From an uncultured Bacilli bacterium (GTDB lineage: Bacteria; Bacillota_I; Bacilli_A; RF39; UBA660): DNA of 64,000 bases. How positions within the stretch are numbered: position 1 is the stretch's first letter; each line of letters begins with the position of its first letter. Below are positions 51,474-59,921 of this stretch, one piece after another. The stretch is taken from positions 62,001-126,000 of the forward strand of contig CAKOOH010000003.1 in the NCBI GenBank assembly GCA_934098485.1. The letters are read 5' to 3'. A program made the position numbers and the translations under genes. The notes under the pieces were generated by a model. It did no database searches. It saw only the letters and a program-made list of their open reading frames with translations, and had not been told where the DNA came from.

Positions 51474-53457
51474 TATTTTTTATTTTTTTCTTCTTATTTT
51501 TATAATTTGCTTTATTTTAATTAATTATTTCTTAGTGCCAAATAAAAGCAAAATAAATAGTGAAGAAAATATTAAAGGTACTATTACCAATATTAAAATT
51601 AAAGATGATAAAGTGCATCTTACTTTAAAAATAAACCGTAAAGAAAATTTAATTGTATACCTAAAAGATTATGGAAATTTTAATTTTCAACTAGGAATGA
51701 AACTTAATGTTTCTGGAAAGTTAAATATTCCCAGTAAAAACACCATTTTTAATTGTTTTAATTATCAAAAATATTTATATCATCATCATATTTTTTATAC
51801 ACTTACGGATAGTAAATTTGAAGTTATTAATGATGAAATAAATTTTATATATAAGATAAAAAATTATATAATTAAAAGAAGTAATAATTCTAAAAATAAA
51901 GGCTATCTCAAAGCATTTATTATTGGTGATAAAAATGAATTAGAATCATATAAAACTTACACTAAAAATGGCGTAAGTCATCTTTTTGCTCTAAGTGGAA
52001 TGCATATTAGTTTATTATCTGGAATTTTACTTTTTCTTTTAAAGAAAAATAGTAAAGCTAATTTAATTGTAATCTTATTTTTAATAGTTTATTCTTTTAT
52101 AACTAATTATTCGGCCAGTTTAAATCGCAGTATAGTTCTTTTCATACTATTAAAAATTAATAAGAAATTAGATTTAAATATATCCACTTTAAAAGTATTA
52201 TATCTAACTATGTTTTTCTTAATTTTAAGTAATTATTTAATTATTTTTGATATAGGTTTTATTTATTCTTGTAGTGTTTCTTTTGGACTTATCTATAGTA
52301 GAAAATTTTATAAAAATAATTATATATATAATCTTTTTGTTACAAGTATCATGGCCTTTTTATTTAGTTTGCCAATAACGTTATCAAACAATTATGAGAT
52401 AAATCTATTATCTATAGTAAGTAATTTAATTATCGTCCCTTTAGTTAGTGTTATTATTTATCCGTTATCATTATTGGTTTTTATTTTTCCTTTTTTAGAC
52501 GTAATTTTAACTATCTTTATAAGTATTTTAGAATTTATAAATAATTTATTAAGTTTTATACATCTTAATTTAATTATTTGTAAAATACCTATATATTTAT
52601 ATCTTATTTATTACACATTTCTTATTTTATTTATAAATACTAATAAAACCAAATATTTGTTATTTAATATTTTATTTATTGCCATATTAAAAATTATACC
52701 TTTATTTTCTCATACCTTATATGTTGATTATTTAGATGTTGGTCAAGGAGATAGTGCCTTATTATCATTTAAAAATAAAGCTGTATTAATCGATACTGGT
52801 GGCCAAAGAAACTATAATGTTAGTAACAATACAATGGTATTTTTAAAAAGTAAAGGAATTAGTAAATTATCTTATTTAGTTCTAACACATGGTGATTTTG
52901 ATCATATGGGCGATGCCATTAATTTAATAAATAATTTTAAAGTAGAGAAAGTTATATTTAATTGTGGAGAATTTAATGATTTAGAAAAAGAATTAATAAA
53001 AGTATTAAATAAGAAACATATTAAATATTATTCTTGTATTAAAGAATTGAATATAGATAATAACAAATTATATTTTTTACAGACAAAAGAATATGATAAT
53101 GAAAATGATAATTCAAATGTTATTTATACTGAATTAAATGGATACAAATTTATGTTTATGGGAGACGCTGGAGTAGAAAAAGAGAAAGACATATTAAATA
53201 AATATAATATATCTGGTATTGATGTATTAAAAGTTGGACACCATGGAAGTAAAACAAGTAGTAGTAAAGAATTTATAAATGAAATAAATCCAAATTATTC
53301 CATTATTAGTGTTGGCAAAAACAACAGATATGGTCATCCCAATAAAGAAGTATTAAATAATTTGAGTGATTCAAAAATATATAGGACAGATCAAGATGGT
53401 AGTGTTATGTTTAAGATTAAAAATAATAAATTAAAAATTGAGACATGTAGCCCGTAG
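51430..53457 (+). CDS. comEC: Competence DNA channel ComEC
   Basis: 675 residues. It has an N-terminal hydrophobic segment and OB-like part (about 1-110), then the ComEC/Rec2 membrane core with GVSHLFALSGMHISLLSGIL. A C-terminal metallo-beta-lactamase-like domain (from about 430) has DYLDVGQGDSALLSF, LTHGDFDHMGD (metal motif), FMGDAGVEKE and KVGHHGSKTSSS. It carries single-stranded DNA across the membrane during transformation. The start GTG 51430 lies inside comEA without a clear binding site, so the exact N-terminus is unsure. Translation is likely coupled to comEA. Confidence 0.94.
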   Translation: MNPFLIKLKNLLQSNIFYFFLLIFIICFILINYFLVPNKSKINSEENIKGTITNIKIKDDKVHLTLKINRKENLIVYLKDYGNFNFQLGMKLNVSGKLNIPSKNTIFNCFNYQKYLYHHHIFYTLTDSKFEVINDEINFIYKIKNYIIKRSNNSKNKGYLKAFIIGDKNELESYKTYTKNGVSHLFALSGMHISLLSGILLFLLKKNSKANLIVILFLIVYSFITNYSASLNRSIVLFILLKINKKLDLNISTLKVLYLTMFFLILSNYLIIFDIGFIYSCSVSFGLIYSRKFYKNNYIYNLFVTSIMAFLFSLPITLSNNYEINLLSIVSNLIIVPLVSVIIYPLSLLVFIFPFLDVILTIFISILEFINNLLSFIHLNLIICKIPIYLYLIYYTFLILFINTNKTKYLLFNILFIAILKIIPLFSHTLYVDYLDVGQGDSALLSFKNKAVLIDTGGQRNYNVSNNTMVFLKSKGISKLSYLVLTHGDFDHMGDAINLINNFKVEKVIFNCGEFNDLEKELIKVLNKKHIKYYSCIKELNIDNNKLYFLQTKEYDNENDNSNVIYTELNGYKFMFMGDAGVEKEKDILNKYNISGIDVLKVGHHGSKTSSSKEFINEINPNYSIISVGKNNRYGHPNKEVLNNLSDSKIYRTDQDGSVMFKIKNNKLKIETCSP

Positions 53458-53469
53458 AAAGGAGTAGAT

Positions 53470-54360
53470 ATGAATTATTACAATGAGATAAAAAACAAAT
53501 TAATTGATAATGAAATATATTCAAAAGTAAAAGATTATTCAAAGGAAAGACATAAAGTTATTACATATTTTGAGGTTGGTAAATTGTTGGACGAAGCGGG
53601 TAGTAAGTATGGAGATAATATTTTAAATGATTATTCAAATAGACTGGCTGTTGAGTTTGGGAAAAAGTATAATGAGAGAACATTGAGACGTATTAGACAA
53701 TATTATAGAATATTTAAAGATGAAAAACGGTCGCCACTGGCGACCAAATTGTCTTGGAGCCATTATTCTGAATTATTATCTATTAAAGATGAAAATGAAT
53801 TGATATATTATATTAATATTGCATATGAAAGAAATTTATCTAAAAGAGAATTAAGAGAAATAATTAGAAACAAGGAATATGAAAGATTACCTAATGAAAC
53901 TAAAAACAAATTAATACTTGCTGATGAAATTGAAGTGAAAGATTTAGTCCCTAATCCTATAATAATTAGAAATATAAATAATATTGAAATAGTTACAGAG
54001 AAAGTATTACATAATTTAATATTGGAAGATATAGAATCATTTATGAGAGAAATTGGTAATTCATTTAGTTTTATAGGTAGTGAATATAAAATAAAAATAG
54101 GTGATAGAAATCATTATATAGATTTGTTATTATTTAATATAAAGTTTAATTGCTATGTAGTAATTGAATTAAAAGTTACCCAATTTAAAGTTGAATATAT
54201 TTCACAGGTTCAAAAGTATATGAATTATATAGATAAAAACATAAAAGAAATAAGTAACAATAATACAATGGGAATATTAATATGCAAAAGAGAGAATAAA
54301 TTTGTTATAGAATATTGTTCAGATGATAGAATTGCTATTAGAGAATATGAATTAGTATGA
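53470..54360 (+). CDS. YhcG-type PDDEXK nuclease
   Basis: 296 residues of the DUF1016/YhcG family. The N-terminal helical domain has ERHKVITYFEVGKLLDEAGS and RTLRRIRQYYRIFKDEKR, then KLSWSHYSELLSI and RNLSKRELREII. The C-terminal nuclease domain has IGDRNHYIDLLLFN (Asp) and NCYVVIELKV (ExK), then QVQKYMNYIDK. PDDEXK nucleases of this family are found next to restriction and other defence genes; a direct role is not proven. It starts 12 bases after comEC behind GAAAGGAG, and could be co-transcribed with it. It opens a short accessory region. Confidence 0.85.
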   Translation: MNYYNEIKNKLIDNEIYSKVKDYSKERHKVITYFEVGKLLDEAGSKYGDNILNDYSNRLAVEFGKKYNERTLRRIRQYYRIFKDEKRSPLATKLSWSHYSELLSIKDENELIYYINIAYERNLSKRELREIIRNKEYERLPNETKNKLILADEIEVKDLVPNPIIIRNINNIEIVTEKVLHNLILEDIESFMREIGNSFSFIGSEYKIKIGDRNHYIDLLLFNIKFNCYVVIELKVTQFKVEYISQVQKYMNYIDKNIKEISNNNTMGILICKRENKFVIEYCSDDRIAIREYELV

Positions 54361-54481
54361 TATAATAGAAAACTTTGAAAATGTAATAAATAAATCTATA
54401 ATTTCATGTAAAAATTCAAATGTAAATGTTCGTGAACAATTTCCAACGTTGGCAAATTGTCAAAAAGATCTATTAATGTAG
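54356..54481 (+). other. Short open stretch without a start codon, possible gene remnant
   Basis: Between the nuclease and dinD, 209 bases carry no complete gene. One frame is open for 41 codons to TAG 54481, with a protein-like composition (VINKSIISCKNSNVNVREQF, then PTLANCQKDLLM) but no start codon. It may be the tail of a lost gene. It contains an imperfect palindrome, TGTTCGTGAACA (54428-54439). No RNA gene is seen. Confidence 0.25.
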
Positions 54482-54569
54482 TTGTTCAAATGAGTGATTA
54501 TTAAGCCGTCTGCAAGAGTACATAAAACCATATTTTAGCGCTTATATTTTGTAGGAAAGGATAATTAAA

Positions 54570-55394
54570 ATGAATGAAATAAAAGAATATAATGAAAAAG
54601 TATTTGAAGATATTAAACATATAGATGAAAATAAAAATGAATATTGGTTATCAAGAGAATTAATGCCATTACTTGAATATACATTATGGCAAAATTTTCA
54701 TAGAAAAATAAAAGTAGCAATGGAAAATTGTATAAATAGTAATTTTGACATTTCAGACCATTTTATTGACGTTAATAAAATGGTTGATATTGGATCAAAT
54801 ACAAAAAGAAAAGTTTTGGATTATAAACTATCTAGATATGCCTGCTATTTAATAGTACTTAATTGTGATCCAAGGAAAAAAGTAATTTCTTTGGCTAAAA
54901 CTTACTTTGCAATTCAAACAAGAAAACAGGAACTATCTGAAAAAGAGTATAATAAACTATCCGAAGATGAGAAAAGATTATATAGAAGAAATCAAGCAAG
55001 AAAAGGTAATTATAATTTAAATAAAACAGCAGTTAATAGTGGAGTAAAAGATTTATCTAGATTTCATAATGCTGGATATAAAGGATTATATAATGGTGAA
55101 ACAGCAGATGATATATTTAAAAGGAAAAAATTAAGATATAGAGAAGATATATTAGATAATATGGGAAGTGAAGAACTTGCAGATAATATATTTAGGATTG
55201 CTCAAACAGATGCCAAATTAAAAAGAGATAATGTTGATAATGAATATACTGCAAACTCTGTTCATTATGAAGTAGGTAGAGAGATTAGAAATAGTATTAA
55301 AAGATTAGGTGGAACAATGCCGGAAGATTTACCAACTCCAGAAAAAAGTTTAAAAGAAATAGAAAAAGAAACTAAATGTAAAGTTATTAAGTAA
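54570..55394 (+). CDS. dinD: DNA damage-inducible protein DinD
   Basis: 274 residues matching DinD: EYWLSRELMPLLEYTLWQNF, the helix HFIDVNKMVDIGSNTKRKV, DYKLSRYACYLIVLNCDPRK, VISLAKTYFAIQTRKQEL, and the C-terminal HYEVGREIRNSIKRLGGTMP. The N-terminal half is like Bro-N/phage antirepressor domains. In E. coli DinD is an SOS-induced protein that antagonises RecA filaments. No LexA box (CGAACnnnnGTTCG-type) is visible upstream, so SOS control is not shown here. It has the binding site GTAGGAAAGG before ATG 54570. It sits in the same direction as the YhcG-type nuclease. Confidence 0.88.
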   Translation: MNEIKEYNEKVFEDIKHIDENKNEYWLSRELMPLLEYTLWQNFHRKIKVAMENCINSNFDISDHFIDVNKMVDIGSNTKRKVLDYKLSRYACYLIVLNCDPRKKVISLAKTYFAIQTRKQELSEKEYNKLSEDEKRLYRRNQARKGNYNLNKTAVNSGVKDLSRFHNAGYKGLYNGETADDIFKRKKLRYREDILDNMGSEELADNIFRIAQTDAKLKRDNVDNEYTANSVHYEVGREIRNSIKRLGGTMPEDLPTPEKSLKEIEKETKCKVIK

Positions 55395-55487
55395 AAATCA
55401 GAAAATCCCCAATATTATGCTAAAATGTATGTAAGAAGCGTAAAGACAACAAAGTGAAAATAAGAACTATCTAAAAAAGGAGATAAT

Positions 55488-55946
55488 ATGATTGTACAAG
55501 TAAAAGATGATAATTTAGCAGAAAAATGTGATGAATTACTTACAAAATTAATAGAAGATGAAAGAAAGTACAATAATAAAATAAATGAATTCTTTATTGT
55601 CGTGGATTATTTTAAAAATGTCATAAATGATGATAATAATATTCTCCTTTGCTATAAAATAGATGAAAACGTCGTAGGATATATATTTTTTAAATATATA
55701 AATAACATTGACGGAGTAGGTTATTTAATAGATGGATTATTTGTTGAAGAAGCGTACCGAAATAAAGGTATTGCCAAGTCATTAATTAGTGAAGGATTAA
55801 AAAGAATAGATAGTATTAAAAAAGATTTTATAGAAATAAAAGTAATGGCAAATAATAAAATTGCTATGAAATTATATGAATCGTTTGGTTTTGAAATATT
55901 TAGTATTAAACTAAGAAAAAAATTAAGTAGTAGAGGGGAACATTAA
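55488..55946 (+). CDS. GNAT-family N-acetyltransferase
   Basis: A 152-residue GNAT protein. The acetyl-CoA-binding motif is VEEAYRNKGIAKSLISEGL (the R/Q-x-x-G-x-G/A pattern), preceded by IDGLFVEE and followed by IKVMANNKIAMKLYESFGFE, the typical end of the fold. The substrate is unknown. The start ATG 55488 has AAAAAGGAG upstream. It lies one base before the next gene, so the two form an operon. An accessory or antibiotic/toxin-related acetylation role is possible but not shown. Confidence 0.85.
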   Translation: MIVQVKDDNLAEKCDELLTKLIEDERKYNNKINEFFIVVDYFKNVINDDNNILLCYKIDENVVGYIFFKYINNIDGVGYLIDGLFVEEAYRNKGIAKSLISEGLKRIDSIKKDFIEIKVMANNKIAMKLYESFGFEIFSIKLRKKLSSRGEH

Positions 55947-55947
55947 A

Positions 55948-56766
55948 ATGATAATTAAAGGTGCTAATCTAGGAGAAGTATCTGCTGAACTAAAAAATCT
56001 ATCCGATTATTCTTGGACAGATGATGAAAGATTAAAGCAAATAATAAAAAAGATAGAAAACTTATATTTAAATAGTCAATCGCAGTCAAAGAATTATCCT
56101 ATTAATCCATTATCAATTGACTCAGATGGGAATGTAATTTTAAAAGAACATGCTGTATATCATAGATGTTCAAATTCTTTAGAATCCCTAAAAACAATTT
56201 CTGAGCATGGTATTTTAGCAAGTGAATGGTTTGGCACTTTAGAAAGTGAAAGAGAAGGCTGCTTTTGTGCATTTATTACCAGAATGAAAGGAGCAAACTT
56301 TCCTTTTAAAGGTGCACTTGGTGAAGATGATCGAAGTGCTTTAAATATAGGAAAAAATGTTAATTTATTTTTTGATGATGATAATTATCTGTTTAAATGT
56401 TTGCTTCATTTAGATTATTTTGAGTTTGCTCATCAAAAACGAGTAAACCCTAATTACCGTGAATTATATAGCAAAGACGAATTAGAAATATTAGAAGAAC
56501 TTATTGAGCCTCTATCACCATCTGGTAAAGATATGCGAAAAGATTACGATTTTAAAACTAATTATTGGTCTGCTATCCCTGGAGGAATACCATCTGCATT
56601 TATTAATGGTATATGTATAAAAAATAATAACTATACTAAAGAAGAATTAGATGAAATTAGCGCGCTATTTCCCCATGCTGTAATTTTTGATGCCAATAAA
56701 AAAGTATTAAGATATCCTTTTATTAAAAGTAGTGAAAAAACGGTGCTTACTGATTATAAAATATAA
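55948..56766 (+). CDS. Unknown protein paired with the GNAT enzyme
   Basis: 272 residues, soluble, no signal, family not recognised. Residues 60-110 have a layout like some ADP-ribosyltransferase or KptA-like folds: AVYHRCSNSLESLKTISEHG, ILASEWFG and EREGCFCAFI (a His-Arg pair, a Gly-Ile after a helix, and an acidic residue on a following strand). The middle has ALNIGKNVNLFFDDDNYLFK, and the end NYWSAIPGGIPSAFINGICI. The resemblance is weak and is only inferred. It directly follows the GNAT gene, which suggests a joint role. A terminator lies downstream at 56879. Confidence 0.6.
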   Translation: MIIKGANLGEVSAELKNLSDYSWTDDERLKQIIKKIENLYLNSQSQSKNYPINPLSIDSDGNVILKEHAVYHRCSNSLESLKTISEHGILASEWFGTLESEREGCFCAFITRMKGANFPFKGALGEDDRSALNIGKNVNLFFDDDNYLFKCLLHLDYFEFAHQKRVNPNYRELYSKDELEILEELIEPLSPSGKDMRKDYDFKTNYWSAIPGGIPSAFINGICIKNNNYTKEELDEISALFPHAVIFDANKKVLRYPFIKSSEKTVLTDYKI

Positions 56767-56878
56767 TAAAAATATAAAGTAGGCAAAATTACTATACTTA
56801 AATCGAAAAAAATCCATATTATATAATGTACACTATTTAGTGTTTAAATAGATAAACATAATTATTAATTATGTTGCC

Positions 56879-56907
56879 GGAAGGAAAGCAATTTCCTTTC
56901 TTTTTAT
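56879..56907 (+). terminator. Rho-independent terminator
   Basis: AAGGAAA (56881-56887) pairs with TTTCCTT (56892-56898) around GCAA, then a T-rich tail. It ends the accessory region. Confidence 0.7.
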
Positions 56908-56949
56908 TATTAATAGATGATATAATACTAGAGAAGAAAGAAGGTAAAT

Positions 56950-58233
56950 ATGATTACACCAGAATATTTAGAAAAATTAGAAAAAGAATATCAAAAAGAC
57001 AGCCGTAATAAAATAAAGAGAAAGATTGTTAACAAAGTTCCTTTAATTGATTTAGTTACTGATGAAACAACAACAAAAAATGCTGAATTTAGTATTAATA
57101 TTAAAACTCATGGTATTACTGATCAAAAAGCTACTGGTCGCTGCTGGGCATTTGCTGCTTTAAACATTTTACGTGAAAAAGTAATAGAAAAGTGTAACTT
57201 AAGTAGTTTTGAGTTATCTGGTAGTTTTATTGCCTATTACGATAAGATAGAAAGATTAAATACTATTTTTGATAATATCATTAAATTAGTTGATGAAGGT
57301 AAAGACGATTATGACCGCATGCTTTCTCAAATATTAAGCGGATTAAGTGATGGTGGTAACTTCGCTTATTTTGCTAATTTAGTAAATAAATATGGTGTCA
57401 TTCCAATGAGTGTATATCCAGATTCTTACGCTGCTTCAAATACTTATGAAGTAAATCAAATCCTAAATAGAATCATTCGCAAATTTTATTTAGAATATAT
57501 AAAAGTCAAAGATAAAACGTTAAAAGAAAAATATTTAGAATATGTTTATAATGTGGTTTCAACTATTTATGGTATTCCACCTAAAAATTTTGACTTTGAA
57601 TACACTGATTCTAAAGGCAAATATCATATTGACTCTAACTTAACTCCATTAGAATTTTATAAAAAATATATCAATATCGATTTACAAAATGATTATGTTG
57701 AATTATCAAGTTATCAAGATAAACTATATTCTTATAATCATGTATATTCATTTGAAGAATTATTAAAAATATCAGAAAGTCCATCTTCATCTTGTTTAAA
57801 TTTAAAATATGATGCTATGTATAAAGCAGTACTAAAACAAATTAAAGCAAAAGAGCCTGTTTACTTTTATTCATCTACCACCGCTAAACGAATCGATGGA
57901 GTATGGGTTGATACTATGAAAAGTTATGGTGATTTATTTGATATTGATTTAACTTTAGATAACAATGACATATTAAAATCTATAGGAGTAACTGGCTGCC
58001 ATGCTATGATTATTACGGGTGTTAATTTAGTTAATGGTAAACCAACAAAATGGAAAATAGAAAACAGTTGGGGAGGAACTCTTGGAAATCAAGGTTACTG
58101 GGTTGCAACTGATGACTGGTTACGTAAATATGTTTTTAAAGTTGTTATCAATAAAAAATATCTAACCGAAACTGAACTTTCTTATTTAGAAAAAGAGCCA
58201 ATTAAAATCGATTACTACGATACTAAGTTTTAA
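56950..58233 (+). CDS. pepC: Aminopeptidase C (bleomycin hydrolase family)
   Basis: 427 residues of the C1B papain-like family. The catalytic Cys is in ITDQKATGRCWAFAALNILR, the His in GVTGCHAMIITGVN and the Asn in WKIENSWG. PepC is a cytoplasmic homohexameric aminopeptidase that trims peptides; no signal peptide is present. It is slightly shorter than the Lactococcus enzyme (436), and the C-terminus ends in DYYDTKF. The start ATG 56950 follows GAAGAAAG. It is a single gene with its own terminator. Confidence 0.94.
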   Translation: MITPEYLEKLEKEYQKDSRNKIKRKIVNKVPLIDLVTDETTTKNAEFSINIKTHGITDQKATGRCWAFAALNILREKVIEKCNLSSFELSGSFIAYYDKIERLNTIFDNIIKLVDEGKDDYDRMLSQILSGLSDGGNFAYFANLVNKYGVIPMSVYPDSYAASNTYEVNQILNRIIRKFYLEYIKVKDKTLKEKYLEYVYNVVSTIYGIPPKNFDFEYTDSKGKYHIDSNLTPLEFYKKYINIDLQNDYVELSSYQDKLYSYNHVYSFEELLKISESPSSSCLNLKYDAMYKAVLKQIKAKEPVYFYSSTTAKRIDGVWVDTMKSYGDLFDIDLTLDNNDILKSIGVTGCHAMIITGVNLVNGKPTKWKIENSWGGTLGNQGYWVATDDWLRKYVFKVVINKKYLTETELSYLEKEPIKIDYYDTKF

Positions 58234-58258
58234 AGTAAGTATTAACTTGCTTTTTTCT
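58232..58258 (+). terminator. Rho-independent terminator of pepC
   Basis: AAGTAAGT (58233-58240) pairs with ACTTGCTT (58245-58252, one G-T pair), then T-rich. Confidence 0.7.
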
Positions 58259-58321
58259 TTTTCTATAAATATGATACAATAATGAAAATGAAAAAAATAA
58301 CAATAATGAAAGGAATCTTTT

Positions 58322-59170
58322 ATGAAAACAGCACTAGTTTTAGAAGGTGGCGCTATGCGTGGTTTATATACTGCTGGCGTCTTAGATAAATTTTTAGAAG
58401 AAAATATAAAGTTTGATGCAGTAATTGGCGTCTCTGCTGGAGCTCTTTTTGGCATTAATTACAAATCAAAACAACCAGGGCGCGCTCTTAGATATAATTT
58501 AAAATATGCTAAAAATAAAGATTACATTGGGTTTTCATCATTTATTCGTACCGGTAATGTTATGAATAAAGAATTTTGTTTTGATAAATTAGTAAATATT
58601 TATGATCCATTTGATTTTAAAACCTATCAAAATAATAAAACTTTATTTTATGCTACTGTTACTAATATAAAAACTGGCAAAGCTGAGTATCCTTTACTAA
58701 CTGATTTAGCCAAAAACAATGACATGGATTTTCTAAGAGCATCCGGATCTATGCCATTTTTATCTAAGCCAGTTAAAATTAATGATAATTACTATTTAGA
58801 TGGCGCTCTTGCTGATTCTATTCCTATAAAAAAGATGGAAGAATTAGGATACAATAAAATTGTAGTTGTTTTAACAAGACCATCAGGATATGTCAAAAAA
58901 CAAAAATTATCTCATTTAACCAAAATCAAATATCGTAAATATCCTCATTTAATAAACACTATAAATAGTAGATATCAAAAATACAATGACACAATTAAAT
59001 ATATCGAAAAAGAAGAATCCCAAAACAAAATAGTTGTAATTAGACCAACTAAGGATTTACATGTTCATAGACTAGAAAAAAACTTAAATAAACTAGAAGA
59101 TATTTATAATTTAGGTTACCAAGATACCACCCTAAATATAGCTAAAATAAAAAAATATTTAACTAGATAA
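58322..59170 (+). CDS. Patatin-like phospholipase
   Basis: 282 residues of the YjjU/RssA-like patatin group. It has the oxyanion loop LEGGAMRGLYTAGVLD, the nucleophile elbow GVSAGAL (GxSxG) and the catalytic Asp in YYLDGALADSIP. The Ser-Asp dyad hydrolyses ester bonds of lipids. The substrate is not known. No signal or membrane segment is seen, so it is cytoplasmic or membrane-associated. The start ATG 58322 has GAAAGGAA 6-8 bases upstream. A CotD-like coat gene follows, with its own promoter. Confidence 0.9.
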   Translation: MKTALVLEGGAMRGLYTAGVLDKFLEENIKFDAVIGVSAGALFGINYKSKQPGRALRYNLKYAKNKDYIGFSSFIRTGNVMNKEFCFDKLVNIYDPFDFKTYQNNKTLFYATVTNIKTGKAEYPLLTDLAKNNDMDFLRASGSMPFLSKPVKINDNYYLDGALADSIPIKKMEELGYNKIVVVLTRPSGYVKKQKLSHLTKIKYRKYPHLINTINSRYQKYNDTIKYIEKEESQNKIVVIRPTKDLHVHRLEKNLNKLEDIYNLGYQDTTLNIAKIKKYLTR

Positions 59171-59178
59171 ATGTCCTA

Positions 59179-59206
59179 ACCAAAAAATCCTATTTCACAT
59201 AATATA
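59179..59206 (+). promoter_or_regulatory. Putative sigma-K promoter of the CotD-like gene
   Basis: AC at 59179-59180, a 17-base spacer and CATAATATA (59198-59206), matching the sigma-K pattern AC-N16/17-CATAnnnTA. Sigma-K transcribes late coat genes in the mother cell. Confidence 0.5.
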
Positions 59207-59230
59207 CACTAGAAAGGAAAGTGTATTATT

Positions 59231-59536
59231 ATGTTTAGAGATAATCGCTGTATGGATAAAGACATGATGGATCAGAAAAATTATAAAGCAGGAGACATGG
59301 CTTATGGCTACGGACAAATGCCTTATCCCGGAATAGAATGTGCACCTATTTACGAATGCCCATGTGAAAGAGTATGTCATCGTGAAATAAATCATATGGT
59401 AAGACATATTCAACCAATTAATACTCGTATAATTAATCATCATGTATACCGCCATTCATATGAACCATGCTATACTTGCTGTGAAGAAAACGAAGTATGC
59501 AATGTATACGATCAAAATCCTTGCTGTAATAAATAA
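59231..59536 (+). CDS. CotD-like spore coat protein
   Basis: 101 residues, no signal peptide, very rich in Cys, His, Tyr and Met. The core CHREINHMVRHIQPINTRII, then NHHVYRHSYEPCYTC, resembles the His-rich centre of the CotD coat protein family, and the end is Cys-rich (CCEENEVCNVYDQNPCCNK). Such proteins are cross-linked in the inner coat of spores. It fits with a sigma-K-type promoter immediately upstream and with the cwlJ and gerA genes in the window. GAAAGGAAAG lies 9 bases before ATG 59231. Confidence 0.72.
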   Translation: MFRDNRCMDKDMMDQKNYKAGDMAYGYGQMPYPGIECAPIYECPCERVCHREINHMVRHIQPINTRIINHHVYRHSYEPCYTCCEENEVCNVYDQNPCCNK

Positions 59537-59624
59537 TTAATGTAAATTAATTGTCCATATTTTAATTAAAGTATGTTTAGTTTTATAATTTAGTTGTATA
59601 TTAATATTGTAGGAGTGTGATACA

Positions 59625-59819
59625 ATGTTATATCCATCAATAGACAAAATATTAAATACAGTGGATTCTAAATATCGTTTAGTCCATATCATTGCTCAAA
59701 GAGCTAAACAAATGGAAGAAACTAAACATTACCAATTGCCTGAAAAAGAATATAAAAATAAAAAAGAATTAGGCAGAGCATTAGAAGAATTAGAAAAAGG
59801 CTTAATTAAATATAATTAA
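59625..59819 (+). CDS. rpoZ: RNA polymerase subunit omega
   Basis: 64 residues: MLYPSIDKILNTVDSKYRLV, HIIAQRAKQME and the C-terminal NKKELGRALEELEKGLIKYN. This is the omega pattern (PSID.LL....SKY.LV..AAKRAR.I). It is a small accessory subunit that helps assemble beta-prime. In many Firmicutes it lies after gmk and before coaBC and priA; here it is between a coat gene and an unknown gene, so the usual context is lost. The start ATG 59625 follows GTAGGAGTG. Confidence 0.92.
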   Translation: MLYPSIDKILNTVDSKYRLVHIIAQRAKQMEETKHYQLPEKEYKNKKELGRALEELEKGLIKYN

Positions 59820-59921
59820 TTAATTCTTTTTTTATTTGCTGCAAAATTATAGATAATAGTTTATATTTATGTTAATCTATAACTAAGAAAAACATTAGAT
59901 TATGTTCTGAGGTATGCAAAG

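Noticed and set aside
54428..54439. TGTTCGTGAACA palindrome as a LexA box upstream of dinD
   Set aside because: The half-sites are in the opposite order (GTTC then GAAC) to the Firmicute LexA site (GAAC-N4-GTTC), and it lies more than 120 bases from the gene.
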